Shown: positions 1 through 5,772 of the stretch, in pieces
Layout: each line of letters opens with the position of its first letter
Position numbering within the stretch: position 1 is the stretch's first letter
From: Candidatus Hydrogenedentota bacterium
GTDB lineage: Bacteria; Hydrogenedentota; Hydrogenedentia; Hydrogenedentales; CAITNO01
Direction of reading: 5' to 3'
Length of the DNA stretch: 6,450 nucleotides
Assembly (NCBI GenBank): GCA_011046175.1
Contig: DSBB01000066.1
Location: 1-6,450, forward strand
The notes under the pieces: generated by a model
Seen by the model: only the letters and a program-made list of their open reading frames with translations
Told to the model about the DNA's origin: nothing
Databases searched by the model: none
Made by a program: the position numbers and the translations under genes

Positions 1-240
1 ACAGTACCCGATGCGGCGCAGCACATCCAGATTGTTGCGGGGCTTTTGTCCAAACACGCGCATTTCCCCGCGGCTGGGACGGTACAGGCCCAGCGCAAGT
101 TTAATAAAGGTGCTTTTTCCCGCGCCGTTCGGCCCCAGCAGACCCGTGATGCGCTCTTCGATGTTGAGGTCAAGGTTGTTCACGGCGACCACTTCGCCGA
201 ACCATTTGGACAGGGATTGCGCTTCTATTATCGCCGTCAT
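1..240 (-). CDS. ABC transporter ATP-binding protein B, N-terminal part (cut by window edge)
   Basis: The reading frame starts at ATG (238-240) and runs 80 codons to the window edge, so only the N-terminal third of an ABC ATPase is present. It opens MTAIIEAQSLSKWFG and carries a perfect Walker A motif, GPNGAGKST, at residues 36-44, followed by the start of the Q-loop region (RRIGYC at the edge). The signature, Walker B and H-loop lie outside the window. Its ATG overlaps the TGA of the upstream permease in an ATGA (237-240), which implies translational coupling. It is clearly paralogous to ATPase A at 1116-2036: the Walker A surroundings are nearly identical (GLLGPNGAGKST-IK) and both start MT-IIE. 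In the family, the product hydrolyses ATP on the cytoplasmic face to drive an ABC-2 exporter. The substrate is unknown. A second permease beyond the left edge is likely but unseen. Confidence 0.93.
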   Translation of the reverse strand, partial: MTAIIEAQSLSKWFGEVVAVNNLDLNIEERITGLLGPNGAGKSTFIKLALGLYRPSRGEMRVFGQKPRNNLDVLRRIGYC

Positions 241-1112
241 GCCGCTATCTCCGCGCGACGCACCTTGCGCAGTATGATGGCGAGCGCGACAAGGCACACC
301 ACAACCGCGTACAAGAAGCACCATTTCCACGACAGCGTAAACAGGATGCGCTCGTCACCGAACACCGTCTCGCCTATCCGTCGCAACGCCAGCGGAAAGG
401 ATATTGCCATGTAGTCGCGCTGGCGCAACATGCCGGCAAACAACATGCCGAGACTCGAATTGGCAACCAGCGCCATGATCACCGTGATGGCCGCGTAATT
501 TTGACTGGGCAGCAGCGCGGAACACGCCAGTATGCACAATACGGTCGGCAGTACGATTGCCAGCGAATAGGCCATGATGGATATGGGCCACCACCAACTC
601 GCCTGTATCGTTTCCATGCCGGGCAACAGCAGATTGTGCAGCACAACCAGCAGGATGCCCGGCGCCGCCGTAACGGAAAGGCCAAGCAACATAAGCGTCA
701 GCGTTTTGCCGAGCGAATAGTCCACCCACGTAAGGGGCTTCGAGAAATATATTTCCATAAGATTGTTTTTGAAGTCATTGCAAATCATGCCCGAGCCGGA
801 GTACAACAGCAGAATAAACATGATCGTCGTTTGCAGGTACAGGAAACTGAAAAAGGTGTCCGGCCCGATATACGCGATGTCCAGATTGGCGAACACAATC
901 TGCAGCGGGTGGTTCGGGTCCTGGGCGAGCACGTCATACGCCACTATCTGCAAAAGCCGGAGGACGATGTGCAAGCAGGCGATAAGCACCAGCGCCTTGA
1001 ACACGCGGAATTTCGCCAGCGTCTTCATCTCCTGCTCGATGACCACGAGCCAGCGGAAATGACGCCGCGGCTGTCCTTCGTATCGGCGGTATGTTTTCGT
1101 GTAAATAGGCAC
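237..1112 (-). CDS. ABC-2 type transporter permease subunit
   Basis: A 291-residue integral membrane protein, the expected size for an ABC-2 permease. About six hydrophobic segments are visible: roughly 37-59, 86-110, 136-160, 174-201, 206-229 and 263-281. The cytoplasmic N-terminus MPIYTKTYRRYEGQ and the stretch CNDFKNNLMEIYFSKPLT (111-128), just after the second helix, are typical of this family; the latter is the usual coupling region before helix 3. The start is GTG (1110-1112), chosen because AAGGA lies 7 bases upstream and the family N-terminus begins there. It sits 3 bases after the ATPase A stop codon and overlaps the ATPase B start by 4 bases, so it is the middle gene of a tight operon. 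It would form the membrane channel of an exporter; whether it pairs with itself or with an unseen second permease cannot be judged. The substrate is not predictable. Confidence 0.92.
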   Translation of the reverse strand: MPIYTKTYRRYEGQPRRHFRWLVVIEQEMKTLAKFRVFKALVLIACLHIVLRLLQIVAYDVLAQDPNHPLQIVFANLDIAYIGPDTFFSFLYLQTTIMFILLLYSGSGMICNDFKNNLMEIYFSKPLTWVDYSLGKTLTLMLLGLSVTAAPGILLVVLHNLLLPGMETIQASWWWPISIMAYSLAIVLPTVLCILACSALLPSQNYAAITVIMALVANSSLGMLFAGMLRQRDYMAISFPLALRRIGETVFGDERILFTLSWKWCFLYAVVVCLVALAIILRKVRRAEIAA

Positions 1113-1115
1113 GCG

Positions 1116-2036
1116 CTATTCCTTGATCATTGCCTGTAAAAAGGCCTCTTCAAGACTTCGACGCGCAGGCTGATAATGGCGAATCTGCGTGTTGCAGTCC
1201 CGCGCAATCCCGAACAGCCGCTGCGCGCCGCCTTCCTGAGACAAACGCACCAGCCACGTATTGGACGGATGGAGCCGCGCGCACTCGAATCCCGCGTCGC
1301 GGGCCGCGGCCACAAACATCTGGTCGTTTTCGCGTAATCGTATCTCGCAATATTCATGGCGGGGCGCGGTCATTTCGCTGATATTGCCCTCATGCACCAC
1401 CTTGCCCTTGTCAATCATGACGACCCGCTCGCACACGTGCTGCACATCCGGCAGCAAATGGGACGAGACAATCACCGTCACGCCGGGACGCGCCGCGATA
1501 TCGCGCACCAAGTCGAGTATCTCGATGCGCCCGTCCGGGTCAAGCCCGTTGGTGGGTTCATCAAGCAGCAGCAATTTCGGATCATGCAAAATCGCCTGCG
1601 CCAGTTTTACCCGTTGCAACATGCCCGTGGAATACGTTTCCATATTGCGATAGCGGCTGTCGCCCAGTTTCACGTAGTTGAGCACTTCATGCGCGCGTTC
1701 CAAAGCGTCCACGCGGCTGATGCCGAAAATGCGTCCGCAATATGTAAGAAAGGCGACGGCGCTTACCTTCGGACTGGACACCTCGAGTTCGGGCATGTAT
1801 CCCAGCCGATGCCTCACTTCAATGGCGCGCGCGGGCATTTCAATGCCGAAAATCTTCACCTCGCCCTTTTCGGCGCGGTTGAAGCCGAGCACCGTCTTGA
1901 TCAACGTGCTTTTCCCCGCGCCATTCGGTCCAAGCAGGCCGATGGCGCCCCCGCCCACTTGCACGGAAACGCCGTCCAACGCCGGAAAACCATCATAACA
2001 AACGGTTACGTCTGAAAATTCAATTATTGGAGTCAA
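1116..2036 (-). CDS. ABC transporter ATP-binding protein A (ABC-2 exporter)
   Basis: A complete 306-residue ABC ATPase of the exporter/ABC-2 class. Visible motifs are Walker A GPNGAGKST (36-44), a GYMPE Q-loop equivalent (79-83, Glu where many family members have Gln, as is frequent in this subgroup), signature YSTGM (135-139), Walker B LLLLDEP (155-161), D-loop GLDP (164-167) and the switch histidine in SSH (His193). The last 85 residues form the C-terminal accessory region common in ABC-2 ATPases and end with the usual SLEEAFL element. The start is TTG (2036-2034): this frame has a TGA two codons upstream and no ATG, while GGAG lies 7 bases before the TTG. A nearby ATG at 2040 is out of frame and stops after six codons. 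The gene begins 79 bases after the large repeat protein with no terminator seen between them, and is followed 3 bases later by the permease. Confidence 0.95.
   Translation of the reverse strand: MTPIIEFSDVTVCYDGFPALDGVSVQVGGGAIGLLGPNGAGKSTLIKTVLGFNRAEKGEVKIFGIEMPARAIEVRHRLGYMPELEVSSPKVSAVAFLTYCGRIFGISRVDALERAHEVLNYVKLGDSRYRNMETYSTGMLQRVKLAQAILHDPKLLLLDEPTNGLDPDGRIEILDLVRDIAARPGVTVIVSSHLLPDVQHVCERVVMIDKGKVVHEGNISEMTAPRHEYCEIRLRENDQMFVAAARDAGFECARLHPSNTWLVRLSQEGGAQRLFGIARDCNTQIRHYQPARRSLEEAFLQAMIKE
1120..1124 (-). promoter_or_regulatory. Shine-Dalgarno sequence for the GTG-started permease
   Basis: AAGGA on the minus strand, inside the last codons of ATPase A, stands 7 bases before the GTG at 1112-1110. 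It supports the GTG start and fits coupled translation across the 3-base gap. Confidence 0.75.
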
Positions 2037-2043
2037 CCATCAG

Positions 2044-2047
2044 CTCC
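2044..2047 (-). promoter_or_regulatory. Shine-Dalgarno sequence deciding the TTG start of ATPase A
   Basis: GGAG on the minus strand stands 7 bases upstream of TTG (2036). It is only 3 bases from the competing out-of-frame ATG at 2040, which favours the TTG. Confidence 0.7.
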
Positions 2048-2115
2048 AGTCTGTTAAAGAGTCCGTCTCTGTTGTCGCTTGGGCGCTCTGCCGGCACGCG
2101 CGCGTAAGCACAATA

Positions 2116-5034
2116 TCAATAGCTGACCGGCAGGTTCAACGTGAGCACTTCGCCCTCTGTCACCTCGACCAGTTCCACATGGACGTAACGCACTTCAAGG
2201 GGGTTGGTTACGCCCAATTCAAAATAGTAAATATCCAACTGCCATTCGCCCTGGGGCACATCCTCCATGACAAACGTGCCGGTGGGCGTTATGCCGACGC
2301 TCTGCCCGAGCAGTTCCGTAACTTCGACCGTTTCGCCCAGCGCCGCGTTCATGAAGCCCGGGGGGCTGAGCACGGCGCGTCCGCCAAGCATGTTCGCCGG
2401 ACCCGGCATGCAGCGCCCTTCGATGCGTCCGCCGGCGCCCGTGCCAAAATCATAGCGCGTCGCCCGGCCCTCTTCAACCGTGACCTGAACGCCGCGCGCG
2501 TCATACACGCTTGTGAGATCGCCCGAACTGACGTCGGTGACCATCGCCTGATACACGCCGGACGCGAGGCCGTCGAGATAATAATAGCCGGTATTGTCCG
2601 CGTTGGTGTGTTCCGTAACGCCATTGCCCACCACCAACACAACGGCATCCGGCACAGGCTGTCCGTCGCGATAGACATAACCTTCGAGGGCGCCGCCGGA
2701 ACCGAAACGCACGCGCGCGTTTTGTTCTTTGCCGCCTTCAGCCAGGAAAATCATCTCGCTTTGGGCGTTGGGATAATTCGGATGCTGCGCAATGATAACA
2801 TAATCGCCCGCGGGCAGGCTTTCAAACGTAAACGCGCCGTCGTCGCCAACGCGCTGCGCCCGGTTCTCGGGCACGGCGTTGGCCGCCAGCATCATCAGCG
2901 CTTCGGCGGGCGAGGACGCTTCGAGCAGGGAAACGGACGCGCCTTGCACGCTGCCGCCGTCTCCCGCAAGCACGACGCCTGAAATGACGCCGCCTTTTTC
3001 GTCAAGAGTCAACACAATGCCGTCAAGGATTTCGCCCGCTTCAATGCTTATCTCTTCCCGAGCAGGGGTGTACCCGGAGGCGGAGCCTTCAATGCGGTAT
3101 GCGCCCGCATTCAGGATCAACTCGAAACTGCCGTCGGCGGCGAAGAAACTTTCGTTGCGCGCCGAATCGCCCATCATGCCCATCATGCTGATGGAACCGG
3201 TGCGTTCCGAGACGGGATACGCGGCCACATCATAGCTTTCCGGCGCTTGATTCGTTGCCTTGATCAGCACGCGCCCGCGTACGCGCGCCGATTGACGCAG
3301 CGTGATGCGCAACGCTTCATTCAGCCGCACGCGCCGCACGGTGGTGGGCGAAAAACCGTCGCAATTGACGACAATGGTGTATTGGCCGGGGCTGACCCCG
3401 TCAAATTGAAACGCGCCGTTGTTCGAGGTGGTCTCGGTGCGGTCGGACCCCTCCAGGCCGCCCATGCTTACCCCGGCAAGACGCACCTGCGCGCCGTCTA
3501 TGCCCTGTCCCCGGTCGTTGACCACCGTGCCGTACACGGTGTGTGAACCTTCGTCAACACCGCGCAACGTCAGGCGGATATTTGTGAGATCGCTGTAACC
3601 ATCGGGATAAATCGGGTAGCCCACAGGTGAAATGCGATAGCCTTGTTTCTGCGCGAAAATCTGGTATTCGCCGCCGGGCAGTTCTTGCAGCGTGAACATG
3701 CCGTCCCCGTCCGTGCTGGCGCCGCGGAACGCCTGCGGCGCGGTCATGGCGCTGAAAAAACGGCCATAAGACGGTATGCACATGACCTCAGCGCCCGCAA
3801 TGGGGTTGTTGCTGCCGTCAACAACCTGTCCGTACACATTGGTGCCGGCAAACATGTAAATATCCACGCGCACCGTGCGGTGGCTTGGTGAAAGGATAAA
3901 AGGATCGCTTAACTGCGGCGCGTACGCGCCTGACAGGGCATGTATCCTGAACTCGGCGTTCAACGGAACGCCCGTCAGTTCGTAATAACCGTCGTCACCG
4001 GAAGTGTCTGTTACAGGCGCGCGCTGCTGACTGGCCATTTTCAACGCCTGGGACAGGATGCTCTCGCCCGAAGTCAGCATCAGGCTTGTCTGCGGAACGG
4101 GTTCCTGGTCGGGCGACAGCACATAACCCCACACCATGCCGGCGGCGTCAACGGTAAAATCAACGCCGGTTACCTTGTCGTCGGCGGACCGGATGCTCAC
4201 ACGTTGGTAGGGCAGATCGCGTCCGGCCATGTACGGCGTTCCACGCAGGTCAACGGCCACGCCATATTGGCCGGGCGACAGCCCCTTAATCACATACGTG
4301 CCGTCCGACTCCGTCACTCCAGACGCTCCGTCAGGCGATTCAACGCGCACGATCAGGCCGGAGACGCCTTTGTTTTCGCCCGCTTCCAAAACCGTTCCCG
4401 ATATGCTCGCGCCGCTTGAAAGCGACGCTTCAATGCGCGCCTCGAGCAAGTTTTCATGCAACCGGGGCGTTGCGGCCGTGAATCTCACATAACCGGGCGC
4501 GGTGATCACCACCTCGTATATCCCCTCGTAGGGAACTTTCACGGAAAAGGCGCCCGTCTTGTCAGATTGCACACGGTGGGGGCGCGTCATTTGCGTGCGC
4601 ATCGCGCGACGTTCTCCGTCGTTCATGGAAGCCAACATCACGGCGTCATCTTCGGTAAACGTGCGCGTCGCCGCGATCTGCGCGTTGCGGATGGGTTCTC
4701 CCGAGGACGCGGCGACAACACGCCCCAAAATGACATATATCGCCTCCGGTTCTTCCGGAAGCGCCACCTCCGGCACGACGGTCTCCACGTCAGCCGCCGC
4801 TTCAGACGCGGGAACAGGCTTGGGCGGTGTCGGCGCCGGCGGCGGCGCCGCGTCATAGCGCCGCGCGCGCTCCTCGGGGCGCGGTTCATAAGCAATCCGC
4901 GAAGAGGGCGGCGGCGCCGGCTTGCGCGGAACAAGCATGAACGCCAGGCCGATGAGCGCTATCAGCACCAGGACAATCATTGCCACAACGCGAATAACAG
5001 GAACCGATGATACTGAACGTCTTTTGGATGCCAT
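2116..5034 (-). CDS. Membrane-anchored protein with about nine tandem carboxypeptidase-regulatory-like beta domains
   Basis: A 972-residue protein counted from ATG 5034. A basic N-terminus (MASKRRS) precedes one membrane helix (13-35), then a Pro/Ala/Glu-rich linker (36-98). The rest is a run of beta-sandwich units resembling the carboxypeptidase-regulatory-like/transthyretin-like fold, at roughly 100-192, 209-294, 299-394, 397-489, 499-581, 584-678, 682-777, 780-859 and 867-972. Each repeats the pattern G-x-V, then (I/V)-x-(G/D)-A-x-V, then D-G-x-(F/Y) and LPAG-Y-like turns with a final (P/G)-(Y/F). The last unit is the most divergent. No peptidase domain or catalytic motif is visible, so it is a scaffold or binding protein, probably with its body in the periplasm or at the surface. 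The frame can be extended to a TTG at 5112, but ATG 5034 gives the normal positive-then-hydrophobic anchor. Its own Shine-Dalgarno is weak (ACGGG). Ligand and exact role are unknown. Confidence 0.9.
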   Translation of the reverse strand: MASKRRSVSSVPVIRVVAMIVLVLIALIGLAFMLVPRKPAPPPSSRIAYEPRPEERARRYDAAPPPAPTPPKPVPASEAAADVETVVPEVALPEEPEAIYVILGRVVAASSGEPIRNAQIAATRTFTEDDAVMLASMNDGERRAMRTQMTRPHRVQSDKTGAFSVKVPYEGIYEVVITAPGYVRFTAATPRLHENLLEARIEASLSSGASISGTVLEAGENKGVSGLIVRVESPDGASGVTESDGTYVIKGLSPGQYGVAVDLRGTPYMAGRDLPYQRVSIRSADDKVTGVDFTVDAAGMVWGYVLSPDQEPVPQTSLMLTSGESILSQALKMASQQRAPVTDTSGDDGYYELTGVPLNAEFRIHALSGAYAPQLSDPFILSPSHRTVRVDIYMFAGTNVYGQVVDGSNNPIAGAEVMCIPSYGRFFSAMTAPQAFRGASTDGDGMFTLQELPGGEYQIFAQKQGYRISPVGYPIYPDGYSDLTNIRLTLRGVDEGSHTVYGTVVNDRGQGIDGAQVRLAGVSMGGLEGSDRTETTSNNGAFQFDGVSPGQYTIVVNCDGFSPTTVRRVRLNEALRITLRQSARVRGRVLIKATNQAPESYDVAAYPVSERTGSISMMGMMGDSARNESFFAADGSFELILNAGAYRIEGSASGYTPAREEISIEAGEILDGIVLTLDEKGGVISGVVLAGDGGSVQGASVSLLEASSPAEALMMLAANAVPENRAQRVGDDGAFTFESLPAGDYVIIAQHPNYPNAQSEMIFLAEGGKEQNARVRFGSGGALEGYVYRDGQPVPDAVVLVVGNGVTEHTNADNTGYYYLDGLASGVYQAMVTDVSSGDLTSVYDARGVQVTVEEGRATRYDFGTGAGGRIEGRCMPGPANMLGGRAVLSPPGFMNAALGETVEVTELLGQSVGITPTGTFVMEDVPQGEWQLDIYYFELGVTNPLEVRYVHVELVEVTEGEVLTLNLPVSY
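3170..3187. repeat. Tandem 9-bp direct repeat inside the repeat-protein gene
   Basis: Two perfect copies of CCCATCATG (3170-3178 and 3179-3187) lie head to tail. On the coding strand they give the MMGMMG run at about residues 617-622 of the large protein, within the insert loop of the sixth beta domain. This looks like a small in-frame duplication, a site where length could vary between strains. Confidence 0.85.
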
Positions 5035-5160
5035 AAAAAACCCGTATCTTGTCCGGCGTGGACACCGGAAAAACAGCGCAACCTGTCCGAAAACACCGAC
5101 CCCGCGTAACAAGGGGGTGCTCCGGACGCAGACAACGCCTGCGAACCAACGCCTCCTTTC
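5035..5160 (-). other. Structured 5' leader of the repeat-protein gene
   Basis: This non-coding stretch before ATG 5034 can form several short hairpins in the transcript: CGCAG/CTGCG (5139-5143 with 5127-5131, 7-base loop), ACCCC/GGGGT (5114-5118 with 5099-5103, 10-base loop) and TGTCC/GGACA (5060-5064 with 5050-5054, 5-base loop). A run of six T precedes the ATG directly. No known riboswitch consensus was recognised. The frame of the downstream protein is open here back to 5187, but it offers only a TTG at 5112 without a Shine-Dalgarno sequence. Confidence 0.45.
5152..5160 (-). promoter_or_regulatory. Strong Shine-Dalgarno-like sequence without a well-placed start
   Basis: GAAAGGAGG on the minus strand is a near-perfect ribosome binding site, yet the only start-like codon close by is a TTG at 5149, just 2 bases away. 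The chosen ATG at 5034 is 117 bases further on. It may serve a leader peptide, be a standby site, or be fortuitous. Confidence 0.4.
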
Positions 5161-5184
5161 AGGGGATATTATTCCACCCTGAAA
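5157..5184. repeat. Perfect 8-bp inverted repeat (TTTCAGGG / CCCTGAAA)
   Basis: The arms are 5157-5164 and 5177-5184, separated by a 12-base AT-rich spacer. In the transcript the second arm ends directly against the GGAGG at 5156-5152 and covers its GAAA. The element could be a regulator's operator or a hairpin limiting ribosome access. The spacer also contains a -10-like TAATAT. Confidence 0.6.
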
Positions 5185-5193
5185 TCAGCACAA
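5166..5193 (-). promoter_or_regulatory. Candidate promoter 2 for the repeat-protein gene
   Basis: TTGTGC (5193-5188) and TAATAT (5171-5166) are separated by 16 bases; each box matches the sigma-70 consensus at 4 of 6 positions. It overlaps the inverted repeat at 5157-5184, so that dyad could act as its operator. Transcription would start near 5159, at the strong Shine-Dalgarno-like sequence. This rests on weak matches only. Confidence 0.25.
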
Positions 5194-5222
5194 CATACCT
5201 GTAACGACGGGAAACGACCATA

Positions 5223-5228
5223 AGTATA
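5223..5228 (-). promoter_or_regulatory. Possible -10 element TATACT
   Basis: TATACT matches five of six sigma-70 -10 positions. No good -35 lies 16-18 bases upstream; the nearest TTGACG (5256-5251) is 22 bases away. It could work with an activator or an alternative sigma factor. Confidence 0.25.
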
Positions 5229-5232
5229 CACG

Positions 5233-5277
5233 CTGCGACTTAATATCCGCCGTCAAAACGCCGCCAACACGTCGCAG
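5233..5277. repeat. Perfect 7-bp inverted repeat (CTGCGAC / GTCGCAG) framing a candidate promoter
   Basis: The arms are 5233-5239 and 5271-5277, 31 bases apart and centre to centre 38 bases (between three and four helical turns). They bracket candidate promoter 1. Such spaced dyads can be paired operator half-sites; a chance match is possible. Confidence 0.45.
5240..5267 (-). promoter_or_regulatory. Candidate promoter 1 for the repeat-protein gene
   Basis: TTGGCG (5267-5262) and TATTAA (5245-5240) are spaced 16 bases apart, each matching the housekeeping consensus at 4 of 6 positions. The pair lies between the arms of the inverted repeat 5233-5239/5271-5277, just downstream of the sigma operon terminator. 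Evidence is by eye only. Confidence 0.25.
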
Positions 5278-5292
5278 GATGCCCGTCTTCAC

Positions 5293-5328
5293 AAAAAAAG
5301 TCCCGACAGCGGACGCGCCGGAGTCGGG
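5293..5328 (-). terminator. Rho-independent terminator of the sigma/anti-sigma operon
   Basis: On the minus strand a stem CCCGAC/GTCGGG (5328-5323 with 5307-5302) encloses a second stem CGG/CCG (5320-5318 with 5312-5310) across a 2x2 mismatch and a 5-base loop. After two bases comes a run of seven T (5299-5293). It stands 22 bases beyond the stop codon at 5350. This is the intrinsic terminator form, and it separates the sigma operon from the repeat-protein gene. Confidence 0.88.
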
Positions 5329-5349
5329 TAGCGTTCATTTCGGGCCCCG

Positions 5350-5772
5350 TTACTCGGTAAACATCAATTTATGCACCTGCATAACCAAGGCCACAACGCA
5401 GGCGGCAACAGCCAGCACAAAGCTCGCCACAAGCGAGTAGGCGCCTTGGTAACTCGAAAAGGTCATTGTCAACGCCGTAATGTAATAGTCAAATTGCCCC
5501 TTGCCGCCGGAAACGCCCTCGGAATAAAGGAAACTGAGTTTTGTGAACCAGACAACCACGGCGGCCATGGCCAGACTGGCGATCAACACAACCGCCAATG
5601 TCGCCATGGACATGGCAAACCGCGTCTTTTCATGGTCGCGCAAATGTGCGATGCGCAAACGCGCCTCAACGCCGCGCTGCAACGTGATGGGCGCTTTCAA
5701 AAAGGGCTCATCGGCCAGCGCCTCGCGAATCAGGGCGTCAAGATCGTCCATTGGCTCGAACATTTCATCCAT
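5350..5772 (-). CDS. Small two-helix membrane protein, putative anti-sigma factor
   Basis: A 140-residue protein from ATG 5772, chosen because AAGGAAG lies 9 bases upstream; the frame runs further up, but only as a shadow of the sigma gene. About 50 cytoplasmic residues, acidic then Arg-rich (MDDLDALIREALADEPF followed by a basic helix), precede helix 1 (about 54-76), an approximately 34-residue loop, helix 2 (about 111-131) and a short tail. Its start lies inside the sigma gene (8-base overlap), the usual arrangement for ECF sigma/anti-sigma pairs, so it probably holds the sigma factor at the membrane. No zinc-binding HxxxCxxC anti-sigma motif is present; the only cysteine is in helix 2. The family was not recognised by sequence, so the role rests on position, size and topology. 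It is the last gene before the terminator at 5293-5328. Confidence 0.72.
   Translation of the reverse strand: MDEMFEPMDDLDALIREALADEPFLKAPITLQRGVEARLRIAHLRDHEKTRFAMSMATLAVVLIASLAMAAVVVWFTKLSFLYSEGVSGGKGQFDYYITALTMTFSSYQGAYSLVASFVLAVAACVVALVMQVHKLMFTE

Noticed and set aside
501..1139. Long plus-strand open frames opposite the permease, ATPase A (1356-2015) and repeat-protein gene (2179-2982)
   Set aside because: They lie antisense to clearly functional genes, have Arg/His/Ala-rich shadow composition and show no family motif.
2034..2040. ATG at 2040 as the start of ATPase A
   Set aside because: It is out of frame with the ATPase and reaches a stop after six codons; its distance to GGAG is only 3 bases.
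2037..2115. Terminator or promoter between the repeat protein and ATPase A
   Set aside because: Only a 4-bp GCGC stem without a T-run is seen, and no pair of promoter boxes at proper spacing.
5034..5040. TTTTTTA heptamer just before ATG 5034 as a -1 frameshift site joining an upstream frame to the repeat protein
   Set aside because: The heptamer matches a known slippery sequence and the frame would fit, but the upstream frame has no start codon at a sensible distance from a ribosome binding site and no protein-like sequence.
5035..5065. Hairpin TGTCC/GGACA followed by six T as a terminator or attenuator
   Set aside because: The stem is only 5 bp and the T-run begins 9 bases after it, too far for an intrinsic terminator; kept only as leader structure.
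5034..5112. TTG start at 5112 adding 26 residues to the repeat protein
   Set aside because: It has no Shine-Dalgarno sequence, and the added residues would place Cys/Arg-rich sequence ahead of the normal MASKRRS plus membrane-anchor start.
5223..5256. TTGACG ... TATACT as a sigma-70 promoter
   Set aside because: The spacer is 22 bases, outside the 16-18 base range; only the -10-like element was recorded.
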